A stretch of DNA of 64,000 bases from Asanoa ishikariensis. GTDB taxonomy: Bacteria; Actinomycetota; Actinomycetes; Mycobacteriales; Micromonosporaceae. This document shows positions 9,323 through 16,822 of this stretch, one piece after another. The DNA is taken from assembly GCF_900107455.1 (NCBI RefSeq), contig NZ_FNQB01000006.1:124001-188000 (forward strand), in the 5' to 3' direction. Below the pieces are notes generated by a model that saw nothing but the letters and a program-made list of their open reading frames with translations, was not told the origin of the DNA and made no database searches. The translations under genes were made by a program, and so were the position numbers. The number at the start of each line of letters is the position of its first letter. Positions within the stretch are counted from its first letter, which is position 1.

Positions 9323-10324
9323 TCAGGCGGCCAGATCACCGTCGGAGGACAACACCAGGCCGACGCTGATCGCGCCGGTCTTCAGCGCGTTCTTCGTCTG
9401 CGGGCCACCGGCGTCCAGCGAGCTGAACGAGCCGGCGTTGAACTTGTAGGTAGCGACTAGACCCTGCTGGCACTTCGGGCGCTGCGGGCACTCCGGAGGC
9501 CCACCCAGGATCGTGGCGGCGCCGGAGCACTTCTCCGCCAACTGGGACAGCGTGGTCACGCCGTACTTGTCGGAGAACTCCTTGGTCACCGCGAAGGCGT
9601 TCTGGTCCTGCGCGGACGAGGGCTCGCCGAAGGTGATGCCCACCTTCTCGCCGAGCGGGCGGAGCTGCGACATCGTCTGGTTGATGTCGGGGGACGACAA
9701 CGGCTGCGCGTTGGCCCCGTTGACCTTGCTGTTGAGGAAGTCGAGCGCGGAGGCCGCGTATTCCGGAACGACCTGGATGTCGCCCTTCTCCAGCGCCGGC
9801 TCGTAGAGCTCACGGTTGCCGATCGTCTGGACCGTGACGTTGTATCCCGCCGCGGTCAGCGCGATCTTGTAGAGCTCGCCGAGCGTCTGGTTCTCACTGA
9901 AGTTGGCCGCGCCGACGATGATGTTGCCGCTCGCACCTGTCGGAATGCCCGCGGTCAGGTTGTTCGCGGTCGCGAACTCCTGTGCCGCCACCGCCGGCGT
10001 CTTGCGGTCGACGTCGACCGCCCGGTTGAGCTGGATCAGCTTCTGGGTGTCGAGCGACTGCGCGACCTTGTTGGTGGCCGCGACGGCCTGCGAGCTCGCC
10101 GCCTTGGTGTTGATCGCGGCGACCACGTTGTCGCTGTTCTGCAGGTTCTTGTCGTCCTGAAGGACGACCAGTTGCTGGCCGGCGACCGGGGCGCAACCCG
10201 CACCCCCGCCGGTGGCCGCGGGTGCCTGGGCGCCGGACGAACCGGCGTCACCACATCCCGCAAGAAGTCCAGCCACGAAGAGGACGCCTGCCGCCCCCGC
10301 CGCGAGCCGTGAAACTGCGCGCAT
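9323..10324 (-). CDS. Osmoprotectant (glycine betaine/choline) ABC transporter substrate-binding lipoprotein, circularly permuted OpuAC type
   Basis: A 333-residue extracytoplasmic lipoprotein (lipobox LLAGC, Cys24) that should capture betaine- or choline-like solutes for the permeases and ATPase upstream. The order of its segments is unusual. Residues about 50-123 (QLVVLQDDKNLQNSDN, then LIQLNRAVDVD and VAAQEFATANNL) resemble the end of ordinary OpuAC proteins. The normal beginning (IIVGAANFSENQTLGELY, NRELYEPALEKGDIQVVPEY) comes afterwards, from residue 134. The chain stops after VGLVLSSDGDLAA, where ordinary proteins continue into the DDK segment. Cysteines at residue 44 and in ECPQRPKC may form disulfides. 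The ATG follows GGAAGG by about 9 nt. Confidence 0.85.
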   Translation of the reverse strand: MRAVSRLAAGAAGVLFVAGLLAGCGDAGSSGAQAPAATGGGAGCAPVAGQQLVVLQDDKNLQNSDNVVAAINTKAASSQAVAATNKVAQSLDTQKLIQLNRAVDVDRKTPAVAAQEFATANNLTAGIPTGASGNIIVGAANFSENQTLGELYKIALTAAGYNVTVQTIGNRELYEPALEKGDIQVVPEYAASALDFLNSKVNGANAQPLSSPDINQTMSQLRPLGEKVGITFGEPSSAQDQNAFAVTKEFSDKYGVTTLSQLAEKCSGAATILGGPPECPQRPKCQQGLVATYKFNAGSFSSLDAGGPQTKNALKTGAISVGLVLSSDGDLAA

Positions 10325-10558
10325 AAATGCCCGCCTTCCGTGTCCCGGCGCGACCCCGTCTGGGCCGGCCGCGTGTCCGACGGACGGAGGGACATGCTTC
10401 CCGTCCGCGATTTCTCACCCAACATGTTGTCAGTGGGGACCGACAAGAAACTGTGGTTGTTGTCATCGGATTGTCACTGTCGCGTAGTAATGCCCCTACC
10501 GTCGGGTACATCAAACACGGACTTTAGCGCCGATAAACGATAAGAAGCCGCTAATCCG
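10325..10558 (-). promoter_or_regulatory. Probable promoter/regulatory region of the binding-protein gene
   Basis: A 234-bp gap between the permease stop and the binding-protein start, clearly less GC-rich than its surroundings. It holds the 10-bp palindrome CAACATGTTG (10420-10429) and, next to it, TTGTC...GACAA arms around a 10-nt centre. These could be operator sites for an osmotic regulator, and they suggest that the binding protein has its own promoter. No -10/-35 pair can be assigned with confidence. Confidence 0.3.
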
Positions 10559-11278
10559 TCAGGCGGCACCGGTCGCCATGGTCTGCCGGTCCGTCTTGCG
10601 CCGCAGCGGCCGCAGCGGCGCGGGCGTGATCAGCCGCTCGACCAGAGCCAGGATCCCTTCGACGGCCAGCGCGAGCGCGGCGACCAGCACGCCGCCGGCC
10701 AGAATCTGCCCGCCCGCCGCCGAGATGCCCAACCCGAATCCCGACGCGATGATCTGGCCGAGCCCGCCGCCGTTGACGTACGACGCCAGCGCGGTGGTCG
10801 CGACCACCTGGACGGCCGCGGTGCGGAACCCGGCCGCCAGGTAGGGAATGGCAAGGGGCAACTCGACCCGGCGAAGCAACTGCATGCCGGACAGGCCCAT
10901 CCCCTTGGCCGCGTCCCGCGTCTCGGGGTCGACCTGCCGGATCCCCGTGTACGCGTTGGAGAGCAACGGCGGTAGGGCGAACACGGCCAGCGCCACGATG
11001 ATCGGCGGCTTGCCGAAGCCGAGGATCGTCAGCGGCAGGATGGTCAGCAGCGCGATGGTGGGAATCGCCAGCGTCAGGTCGGAGACCAGCACGACCAGGC
11101 CACCGCCGCGTCCCGAGTGGCCGAGCCAGACACCGAGCGGCAGGGCGACCACGCAGCCGATCGCCACGGCTGCCGCCGAGATGGTCAGGTGCTCGCCGAG
11201 ACGGTCCAGGATGCCGCCCGGGTTGGTCCAGTTCAGCGGGTCGTTGAGGTAGACCCACGCCGACTGCACGATGTTCAT
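10559..11278 (-). CDS. Osmoprotectant ABC transporter permease (OpuCB/OpuCD type), second copy
   Basis: A 239-residue integral membrane subunit of the binding-protein-dependent transport family. About five or six hydrophobic segments are visible. The cytoplasmic EAA loop reads DPETRDAAKGMGLSGMQLLRRVELPLAIPYLAAGFRTA in two runs and would contact the ATPase. It ends in a basic tail. The start is the ATG at 11278, which overlaps the stop of the preceding permease gene by 4 nt (ATGA). With its neighbour it forms the heterodimeric channel. Confidence 0.9.
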   Translation of the reverse strand: MNIVQSAWVYLNDPLNWTNPGGILDRLGEHLTISAAAVAIGCVVALPLGVWLGHSGRGGGLVVLVSDLTLAIPTIALLTILPLTILGFGKPPIIVALAVFALPPLLSNAYTGIRQVDPETRDAAKGMGLSGMQLLRRVELPLAIPYLAAGFRTAAVQVVATTALASYVNGGGLGQIIASGFGLGISAAGGQILAGGVLVAALALAVEGILALVERLITPAPLRPLRRKTDRQTMATGAA

Positions 11279-11961
11279 CGGGCTCTCCTGGTCCACGGGG
11301 TGAGCACCCGTCCGGTACCGATCAGGATCAGATCCAGCAGCAGTGCGAGCAACACGCACAGGATGGTGCCGGTGGTGATCTGGGCCTTGAAGAAGTTGTT
11401 CTGGAACCCGCCGAGGATCAGGTTGCCCAGCCCGCCCTTGCCGATCAGCGCGCCGATGGTGACCAGTGCCACGGTCGACACCGTGGCCAGCCGGAGGCCG
11501 GTGAGGATGCCCGGCAGCGCGAGCGGCAGGTCCACCCGGAGCAGCCGGCCCCACCGCCCGTACCCCATGCCGGTGGCCGCGTCCTTCGCCTCGCTCGGCA
11601 CCTGGTTGAGGCCCGCGAGTGTGTTGCGGACGATCAGCAGCAGGGCGTAGAGGACCAGGCCGATCAGCACCGACGTCGACTTGGTCGGGCCGACCGCCGG
11701 CGCGATGAACGCCAGCAGCGCCAGGGAAGGAATGGTGTAGAGCACACCGGACAGCGCCAGGATCGGCCCGCTCAACGGGCGGAACCAGTACGCGACCACG
11801 GCCAGCGGCACTGCGACGACCATGGCGACCGCCACGGCTTCGGCTGTCAACGTGACATGCTCGCCAAGAGCGTCAAGGATGGTGCTGGAGTTGGTCCGGA
11901 TGTAGTCCCAGGAGAACCAGGGATTGGCGGCATCCTGATACGCCAGGTCGCGGAGGGACAT
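11275..11961 (-). CDS. Osmoprotectant ABC transporter permease (OpuCB/OpuCD type), first copy
   Basis: A 228-residue permease with several membrane segments (VAVAMVVAVPLAVVAYWF, LYTIPSLALLAFIAPAV). Its EAA-type loop (VPSEAKDAATGMGYGRWGRL, then LPLALPGILTGLRLA) docks to the ATPase. Together with the next gene it makes the membrane channel of an OpuC-type importer. The ATG at 11961 has no clear ribosome binding site. It faces the GTG of the ATPase gene on the other strand with only 2 nt between the two start codons, so each promoter must lie inside the opposite gene. Confidence 0.9.
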   Translation of the reverse strand: MSLRDLAYQDAANPWFSWDYIRTNSSTILDALGEHVTLTAEAVAVAMVVAVPLAVVAYWFRPLSGPILALSGVLYTIPSLALLAFIAPAVGPTKSTSVLIGLVLYALLLIVRNTLAGLNQVPSEAKDAATGMGYGRWGRLLRVDLPLALPGILTGLRLATVSTVALVTIGALIGKGGLGNLILGGFQNNFFKAQITTGTILCVLLALLLDLILIGTGRVLTPWTRRAR

Positions 11962-11963
11962 GA

Positions 11964-12980
11964 GTGGACGCTACCCCGGAAGGCGGTAACAGCGCGCCGG
12001 CCGATCGCAAGGCGGCGCCGATCGAGCTGCACGAGGTGCGCAAGCAGTACCCCGACGGCACGGTCGCCGTCGACAAGCTGAGCCTGTCCATCAACGCAGG
12101 CGAGCTCGTGGTGCTGATCGGGCCGTCCGGCTGCGGCAAGTCGACCGTGCTCCGCATGATCAACCGGTTGATCGAGCCGACCTCGGGCCAGATCGTGATC
12201 GACGGCGAGGACGTCACCAACACCGACGCGGTGCGCCTGCGCCGGCGGATCGGCTACGTCATCCAGAACGTCGGTCTCTTTCCCCACCAGACGATCCACA
12301 CCAACGTGGGTACGGTGCCCCGCCTGCTCGGCTGGCCCAAGCAGCGCACCCGCGAGCGCGCCGACGAGCTGCTCGACCTGGTCGGCCTCGACCCCGCGCG
12401 TTACGGCAGGCGCTATCCGCACGAGCTCTCCGGCGGGCAGCGCCAGCGGGTCGGCTTCGCCCGTGCCCTGGCCGCCGACCCGGTCGTACTCCTGATGGAC
12501 GAGCCCTTCTCGGCGGTCGACCCGATCGCCCGCTCCGGCCTACAGCGCGAGTTCCTGCGGCTCCAGGCCGAGGTCCGCAAGACCGTGGTGCTGGTCACCC
12601 ACGACCTCGACGAGGCGGTCCGGATGGGCGACCGGATCGTCGTGCTCTCGCAGGGCGCCCACCTTCAGCAGTTCGGCACCCCGGCGCAGCTTTTAGGCGA
12701 GCCGGCGTCGCCGTTCGTCCGCGAGTTCGTCGGCAAGGACCGCGGCATCCGGCGCCTGGCGGTGCTTCCGGTCACCGAGGACATGCTGACCCCGGCCGGC
12801 GGCGTGGCGATCGAGGGCCGCATCCCGGCCGTCGAGTTGGGCATCTCGCTCTACGACGCGCTCGCCGCGATGTTGGTCGCGAACGCCGACTACGCCGAGG
12901 TCAAGGACGGCGACCGGACGGTGGGCCTGATCAGCCGGCACCGCATCCTGAGCATCGACTACCCGGCCGAAGCCGACTGA
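11964..12980 (+). CDS. Osmoprotectant ABC transporter ATP-binding protein (OpuCA/ProV type)
   Basis: The 338-residue energising subunit of the importer. Walker A GPSGCGKST, Q-loop IQNVGLFPHQT, signature LSGGQRQRVG, Walker B VVLLMDEPFSAVDP and the switch VTHD are all present, so it should be active. The C-terminal 60 residues resemble part of a CBS regulatory domain (ALAAMLVANADYAEVKDG, VGLISRHRIL), shorter than the paired CBS domains of OpuCA. The GTG at 11964 has GGAGG about 8 nt upstream. An ATG at 11960 in another frame stops after nine codons. The gene diverges from the permeases it must work with. Confidence 0.9.
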   Translation: MDATPEGGNSAPADRKAAPIELHEVRKQYPDGTVAVDKLSLSINAGELVVLIGPSGCGKSTVLRMINRLIEPTSGQIVIDGEDVTNTDAVRLRRRIGYVIQNVGLFPHQTIHTNVGTVPRLLGWPKQRTRERADELLDLVGLDPARYGRRYPHELSGGQRQRVGFARALAADPVVLLMDEPFSAVDPIARSGLQREFLRLQAEVRKTVVLVTHDLDEAVRMGDRIVVLSQGAHLQQFGTPAQLLGEPASPFVREFVGKDRGIRRLAVLPVTEDMLTPAGGVAIEGRIPAVELGISLYDALAAMLVANADYAEVKDGDRTVGLISRHRILSIDYPAEAD

Positions 12981-12984
12981 GCGT

Positions 12985-13016
12985 GCGGACCCGGCGGGGA
13001 GGGTTGCCGGGTCCGC
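12985..13016. terminator. Bidirectional hairpin between converging genes
   Basis: An 11-bp perfect inverted repeat (12985-12995 and 13006-13016, arm GCGGACCCGGC) with a 10-nt loop. It lies 4 nt after the ATPase stop and 4 nt before the stop of the converging membrane-protein gene, so it can serve both. Confidence 0.8.
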
Positions 13017-13020
13017 GTGT

Positions 13021-13515
13021 TCAGCTTCGGGTGCCGCGGTAGCCGCCGAGGGTGGCCAGGCCGACGATCCAGCCCACGAAGAGGCCGTAGGTCGCACCCA
13101 GGCCGGCGGCGCCGAACGCGGCCAGCAGCGTCGGGTTGCTGCGGAAGAGCGCGGTGATCAGGCCGGCGAACGCGCCGGCGAAGACGTACGCACCCCAGCC
13201 GGCGAAGAACTGGCTGAGCGTGCCGCGGGCCCGGGCGAGCTGGCTGCCGGGCAGCAGATAGAGGAACAGCGCCGTGAGCACCACGACGAGGATCGCGCGC
13301 AGGTCGTCGGCGAACACGTCCTGGAGAGAGTCGCTGGAGTCGAACCGCCACGCCGGGTAACCGAGCAGCCGGAGGAACCAGCCGCCGGCCGTCTGGTCGG
13401 TGTGGTTGTCGCTGACCCAGTCGCGATACCAGGGACTACCGAAGACCAGCACCAGGATCAGGGCGGCGATCGTGCCTGATCCAACCGCTGACTTGTACCG
13501 GTTGGTGAGAGCCAT
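13021..13515 (-). CDS. Small integral membrane protein of unknown function
   Basis: No known family was recognised. The 164-residue product has an N-terminal membrane segment (TIAALILVLVFG) followed by an external loop with W residues (PWYRDWVSDNHTDQTAGGWF). Three further hydrophobic segments are DLRAILVVVLTALFLYLL, AGWGAYVFAGAFAGLITALF and AAFGAAGLGATYGLFVGWIV. Ala/Gly richness and the absence of catalytic-looking residues suggest a structural or accessory role. It is the last gene of a minus-strand run that may include the two genes upstream. Confidence 0.65.
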   Translation of the reverse strand: MALTNRYKSAVGSGTIAALILVLVFGSPWYRDWVSDNHTDQTAGGWFLRLLGYPAWRFDSSDSLQDVFADDLRAILVVVLTALFLYLLPGSQLARARGTLSQFFAGWGAYVFAGAFAGLITALFRSNPTLLAAFGAAGLGATYGLFVGWIVGLATLGGYRGTRS

Positions 13516-13571
13516 GCCGCCGGTATTTCCCGACGGGATCCATCGACGAAACCTACCGGGGGTATCTACAG

Positions 13572-13865
13572 CTATTTGTCGTGCTTGAGCAGATAGTCGA
13601 TGAACTTGGCCCGCAGCAGCGGCTCCTGCTCGCCGAAGTCGTGCCCCTCGGCCTCCCGGAACAGGGCAACGGCCTCGTCGATGTACCCCCCGGTCGCGCT
13701 GAGGTCGGGCTCCAGTCCCGCGGCGGGCTGGGCGTCGGGAAGGTGGCGCAGTACGGACCAGAAGAAGCGCACATCCAGGCGCTCGCGGGCCACGTGGAAC
13801 GCCCGCTCCCGCAGCTCCTCAGTGGACTGCGCGTCGAGCGCGGCGAACTCCGGCGATTCGGTCAT
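13572..13865 (-). CDS. Small acidic soluble protein of unknown function
   Basis: A 97-residue, probably helical protein without membrane segments (TEELRERAFHVARERLDVRF, FFWSVLRHLPDA, ALFREAEGHDFGEQEPLLRA). Similar small proteins are widespread in actinobacteria as uncharacterised open frames. The start is the ATG at 13865; the longer in-frame extension overlaps the upstream permease-like gene and has non-coding character. It sits 20 nt downstream of that gene, probably in one transcript. Confidence 0.65.
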   Translation of the reverse strand: MTESPEFAALDAQSTEELRERAFHVARERLDVRFFWSVLRHLPDAQPAAGLEPDLSATGGYIDEAVALFREAEGHDFGEQEPLLRAKFIDYLLKHDK

Positions 13866-13885
13866 GATCCGAGCGTAGCCCGCGC

Positions 13886-15178
13886 TCAGCGCTCGCCGTT
13901 GTTCCACCGCTCGGTGTCCCAGGCGTCGGCCCGGCTCTCGGTCGGCTGCGCGGGCAGCGACGACCAGGAGTCGGTGCGCTCGCCGAGCGTGGCGCCGCGC
14001 GGCTGCGTGGTCTGCCACGGCGTCTCGTCGGTGCCGGCCGACTTGGGCCGCCCGAAGGTCTCGACCAGGCGGGTCACCATAAGACCGGCCACCACCGCGC
14101 CGGCGCCCAGCGCCGCGGGTGTGACCTCTTCCCAGCCGCGCTCGACGAGATAGCGCTGGCCGACGATCAGCAGCGCGACCGCCAGCACGGTGCCGAAGAT
14201 GCCACCCCGGCGGCCGTACGCGCTGGTGCCGCCGAGCAGAGCGGCGCCGACCGCGAGCCCGGTCCATTCGAGCCCGCTGGCCGGCGCGACCGGGCCGTCG
14301 GAGGAGGACGCGATCAGTACGCCGGCACCGGCCGCGAGCGGCATCGACAAGGCGATGGCGCCGGCGGTGAGCATGGCGGCCACCGGGCCGCGGCGCCGGG
14401 CCGGGTCGGCGACCGGGCGGAACCGGCCGATCGCGCGGCGGACGGACTTGACGGTGCCGAGCAGCCCGCCGAGCACGGCCACGATCGCGACACCGACGAA
14501 CAGGTAGAGGGCGTGGTCGCTGGGGTCGAAACCGCCCTGCACGTCGACCGGCGCGGACCGGCGCTGGATGAACACCAGCGTGCCGAGGGCGGCGGCGAGG
14601 CTGGCCGCCCAGCCGGGCACGTGGAAGACCACCACGACGACGGCGACGGCCACGCCCAGCACCAGCGCCCCAACCGTGGCCTGCGCGATGGTGGGCACGA
14701 TGCCGCGGTCGCCGTTCTCGGCGAAGTGCAGGGCCGCGGCCACCGCGACCGGACCCAGCGCCAGGTTGACGGCGCCGGCCCGCAGCGTCAGCCCCGCGCC
14801 CATCGCGATCAGACCGAGGGCGGCACCGGCGACAAGCAGTTGCTCCAGGGCGTTGCCCCGCAACGCTCCGGAGTCTTCACGGAGGAGCAGGTAGCCGACC
14901 GCGCCGACGCCGAGCAGGAGGACGAACTCCCAGATGATGTGGAAGGCCAGCCGGTCCCGGCCGGGCTCACCGTCCGCCGGGTCGTCGAACACGTCGTCGA
15001 GGACCGCTGGGGAAACGGCCTGCCGCCCGGTGTCGCTCGGGTCGTTGGCCCGCAGCTCACCGACGCCGAACTCACCGGGCGGATAGTCGCCGGCCGGATA
15101 GTCGTCGCGGTAGTCGCCGGCCGGGCCCGGGTCGGTGTCGCCCGCGCGTCGCCGGTAGATCGAGTCGTCGTAGCCCAT
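13886..15178 (-). CDS. RbsC-like ABC-type permease domain protein
   Basis: A 430-residue membrane protein. An acidic N-terminal cytoplasmic region of about 75 residues is followed by roughly nine or ten hydrophobic segments. Patterns such as LEQLLVAGAALGLIAMGAGL, LTLRAGAVNLALGPVA and PGWAASLAAALGTLVFIQRR recall the RbsC/LivH branched permease fold. A C-terminal polar tail with Trp/Thr/Ser follows. No ATPase or binding protein for such a transporter lies nearby, so it is either an orphan permease or a repurposed relative. The ATG at 15178 has AGGAAGG upstream. Confidence 0.6.
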   Translation of the reverse strand: MGYDDSIYRRRAGDTDPGPAGDYRDDYPAGDYPPGEFGVGELRANDPSDTGRQAVSPAVLDDVFDDPADGEPGRDRLAFHIIWEFVLLLGVGAVGYLLLREDSGALRGNALEQLLVAGAALGLIAMGAGLTLRAGAVNLALGPVAVAAALHFAENGDRGIVPTIAQATVGALVLGVAVAVVVVVFHVPGWAASLAAALGTLVFIQRRSAPVDVQGGFDPSDHALYLFVGVAIVAVLGGLLGTVKSVRRAIGRFRPVADPARRRGPVAAMLTAGAIALSMPLAAGAGVLIASSSDGPVAPASGLEWTGLAVGAALLGGTSAYGRRGGIFGTVLAVALLIVGQRYLVERGWEEVTPAALGAGAVVAGLMVTRLVETFGRPKSAGTDETPWQTTQPRGATLGERTDSWSSLPAQPTESRADAWDTERWNNGER

Positions 15179-15251
15179 GAGGTGCGCCTTCCTACCATTC
15201 GCACGCACCCTAACCGCGCTCCCGCCCGGACGTCACCCCCTGTGAATGCGG

Positions 15252-15779
15252 CTACCGACGGGTAGATCTTGCGTCGTCGTCGTGGTTCTCGTCGTCGTCA
15301 CGGCGCTTGGGCACGCGGCAGGCGCGTTCGAGCAGCAGCGCGGCGATGACCAGGATGATGGATCCGACCACGCCACCGATCGCGGCCGGCAGGTCGTGGC
15401 GGGCCGCGTCGGTGTGCTTGAAGATCAAAAAGATCAGCAGGCCGGCGAAGAACCCGCCGAAGATCGAGCCGACCAGCGACGACGCCTTGGCCAGCACGGC
15501 GAACCGAGCGACGGACAGCGGGTCGACCGGCTCGTGGCCCGGTTTGCGCTGCACGCGGGCGCGCGTGTTGAGCGCGATGTAGCCCTCCAGCACGCCGAGA
15601 CCGGCCAGCACGGCCGTCGGCGACCAGGGCAGGTCGGGCAGGCTCGAATAGGTCATGCTGACCAGCAGCCAGGCCAGTGCCGCGGCCACCAGCGCGGCCA
15701 GCACCAGCGTGGCCGGCTGGGTCGGACCCATCCGTGGCCGGTGCGGCCCGTGGCCGCGTTCGGGAGACTGCTGGCTCAT
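15252..15779 (-). CDS. DUF3180 membrane protein
   Basis: A 175-residue protein with about four membrane segments (TLVLAALVAAALAWLLVSMT, AVLAGLGVLEGYIAL, SSLVGSIFGGFFAGLLIFLI, GGVVGSIILVIAALLL). Its C-terminus is hydrophilic and Arg/Asp-rich. DUF3180 genes regularly follow folK in actinobacterial folate clusters, but their role is unknown. The ATG at 15779 overlaps the folK stop by 4 nt, so it is translationally coupled to folate synthesis. Confidence 0.8.
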   Translation of the reverse strand: MSQQSPERGHGPHRPRMGPTQPATLVLAALVAAALAWLLVSMTYSSLPDLPWSPTAVLAGLGVLEGYIALNTRARVQRKPGHEPVDPLSVARFAVLAKASSLVGSIFGGFFAGLLIFLIFKHTDAARHDLPAAIGGVVGSIILVIAALLLERACRVPKRRDDDENHDDDARSTRR

Positions 15780-16291
15780 CCCGCCGACTGTATCCGCAGA
15801 TCCGGTCGGGCACGCACCGCCGCGACGTCGCTCGCCGCCGGCTCGGTCCGCAACAGGGCGGTCAGCGACCCGTGTCCGGGCAGCTCGGCCGCCGGGTCCA
15901 GGTCGGCCCACGGCCGTAGGACGAACGCGCGCAGGTGGGCCCTCGGGTGCGGCAGGGTGAGCTCCGGGTCGGCGCTGCGCACCGGGCGGCCCGCCGCATC
16001 GAAGACGGCGATCACGTCGACGTCCAGCGTCCGCGGGCCGAACTGCCGCTCGGGGTCGCGTACCCGGCCCTCGGCGGTCTCGATCGCCTGTGCCCGGTGG
16101 AGCCAGTCCCGCGCGGTCGCCGCGTCGTCCTGGACCACGGCCGCCGCGTTGAGATAGCTGGGCTGGTCCGGATCGCCCCACGGCGGGGTCTCATAGACAC
16201 CGGAGACCTTTACGAGTACGGGCTCCAGCGCGGCGACCGCCGCCCGCAGGTGGGCCAGCCGGTCACCGAGGTTGCTGCCGAGCGAGAGCAC
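15776..16291 (-). CDS. folK: 2-amino-4-hydroxy-6-hydroxymethyldihydropteridine pyrophosphokinase
   Basis: Transfers pyrophosphate from ATP to the pterin, giving the substrate of FolP. The product has the LSLGSNLGDR opening, VYETPPWG (pterin site), FGPRTLDVDVI (metal and ATP site) and LPHPRAHLRAFVL. The usual start for this family, MTRAVLSLGSN, appears here as LTRAVLSLGSN, where the L is a CTG at 16303 overlapping the folB stop (CTGA). GGAGG lies a normal distance before that CTG but too far from the GTG at 16291. The coordinates use the GTG; the CTG would add four residues. Confidence 0.9.
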   Translation of the reverse strand: MLSLGSNLGDRLAHLRAAVAALEPVLVKVSGVYETPPWGDPDQPSYLNAAAVVQDDAATARDWLHRAQAIETAEGRVRDPERQFGPRTLDVDVIAVFDAAGRPVRSADPELTLPHPRAHLRAFVLRPWADLDPAAELPGHGSLTALLRTEPAASDVAAVRARPDLRIQSAG

Positions 16292-16299
16292 GGCCCGGG

Positions 16300-16668
16300 T
16301 CAGCGCTCCGCCCTCCCCCGGCGCAGGCGGACCGATACGTCGGCGAACTCGTGGGGAATCGGTGCGTGGGGCTTGTGCACGGTGACCGTCGCGGTGCTGA
16401 CCCGCTCGTCGTCGAGGCAGACGTCGAGCAGCCGGTCGGCGAGCGTCTCGATCAGGTCGACGGGCTCGCCGGTGATCACCTTGACCAGCCGGCCGGCCAG
16501 CACGCCGTAGTCGACCGTCTTGGTCAGGTCGTCGTCACGGGCGGCGGCGCTCAGGTCGAGCTCGAGCACCACGTCGACGAGGAAGTCCTGACCCTCGGCG
16601 CGTTCGGTCGCCAGCACGCCGTGCCAACCCCGGGCCCTTAACCCTTTGAGCGTGATCCGGTCGGTCAT
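16300..16668 (-). CDS. folB: Dihydroneopterin aldolase
   Basis: A 122-residue enzyme that cleaves dihydroneopterin to the 6-hydroxymethyl pterin used by FolK. Visible are ITLKGLRARGWHGVLATER, with the family GxHG-like region, and the C-terminal KPHAPIPHEFADVSV. The start ATG at 16668 is overlapped by the stop of a 26-codon reading frame in the upstream 77-bp repeat, so the usual ATGA coupling is kept even though a duplication separates it from folP. Confidence 0.92.
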   Translation of the reverse strand: MTDRITLKGLRARGWHGVLATERAEGQDFLVDVVLELDLSAAARDDDLTKTVDYGVLAGRLVKVITGEPVDLIETLADRLLDVCLDDERVSTATVTVHKPHAPIPHEFADVSVRLRRGRAER

Positions 16669-16822
16669 GACGGGTCTCCACTTCGTGGTGACCCGCCCTG
16701 CCCGGGCGGGCTCTGCTGATGATGCCCTCGCCAAGGCTCGGTCATGACGGGTCTCCACTTCGTGGTGACCCGCCCTGCCCGGGCGGGCTCTGCTGATGAT
16801 GTCCTCGCCAAGGCTCGGTCAT
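16661..16822 (-). repeat. 77-bp tandem duplication between folP and folB, keeping coupled mini-reading-frames
   Basis: Two copies (16661-16737 and 16738-16814) differ at one base, and a third copy begins at 16815. Each copy holds the hairpin GGGTCTCCACTTCGTGGTGACCC and a GC-rich palindrome around CCCGGGC. Read on the minus strand, each also holds a 26-codon frame starting MTEPWRGHHQQSPPG (16742-16822 and 16665-16745). The folP stop, the first frame, the second frame and folB are joined by three successive ATGA overlaps. The single base difference is synonymous (GGA/GGG) in this frame. Confidence 0.85.
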
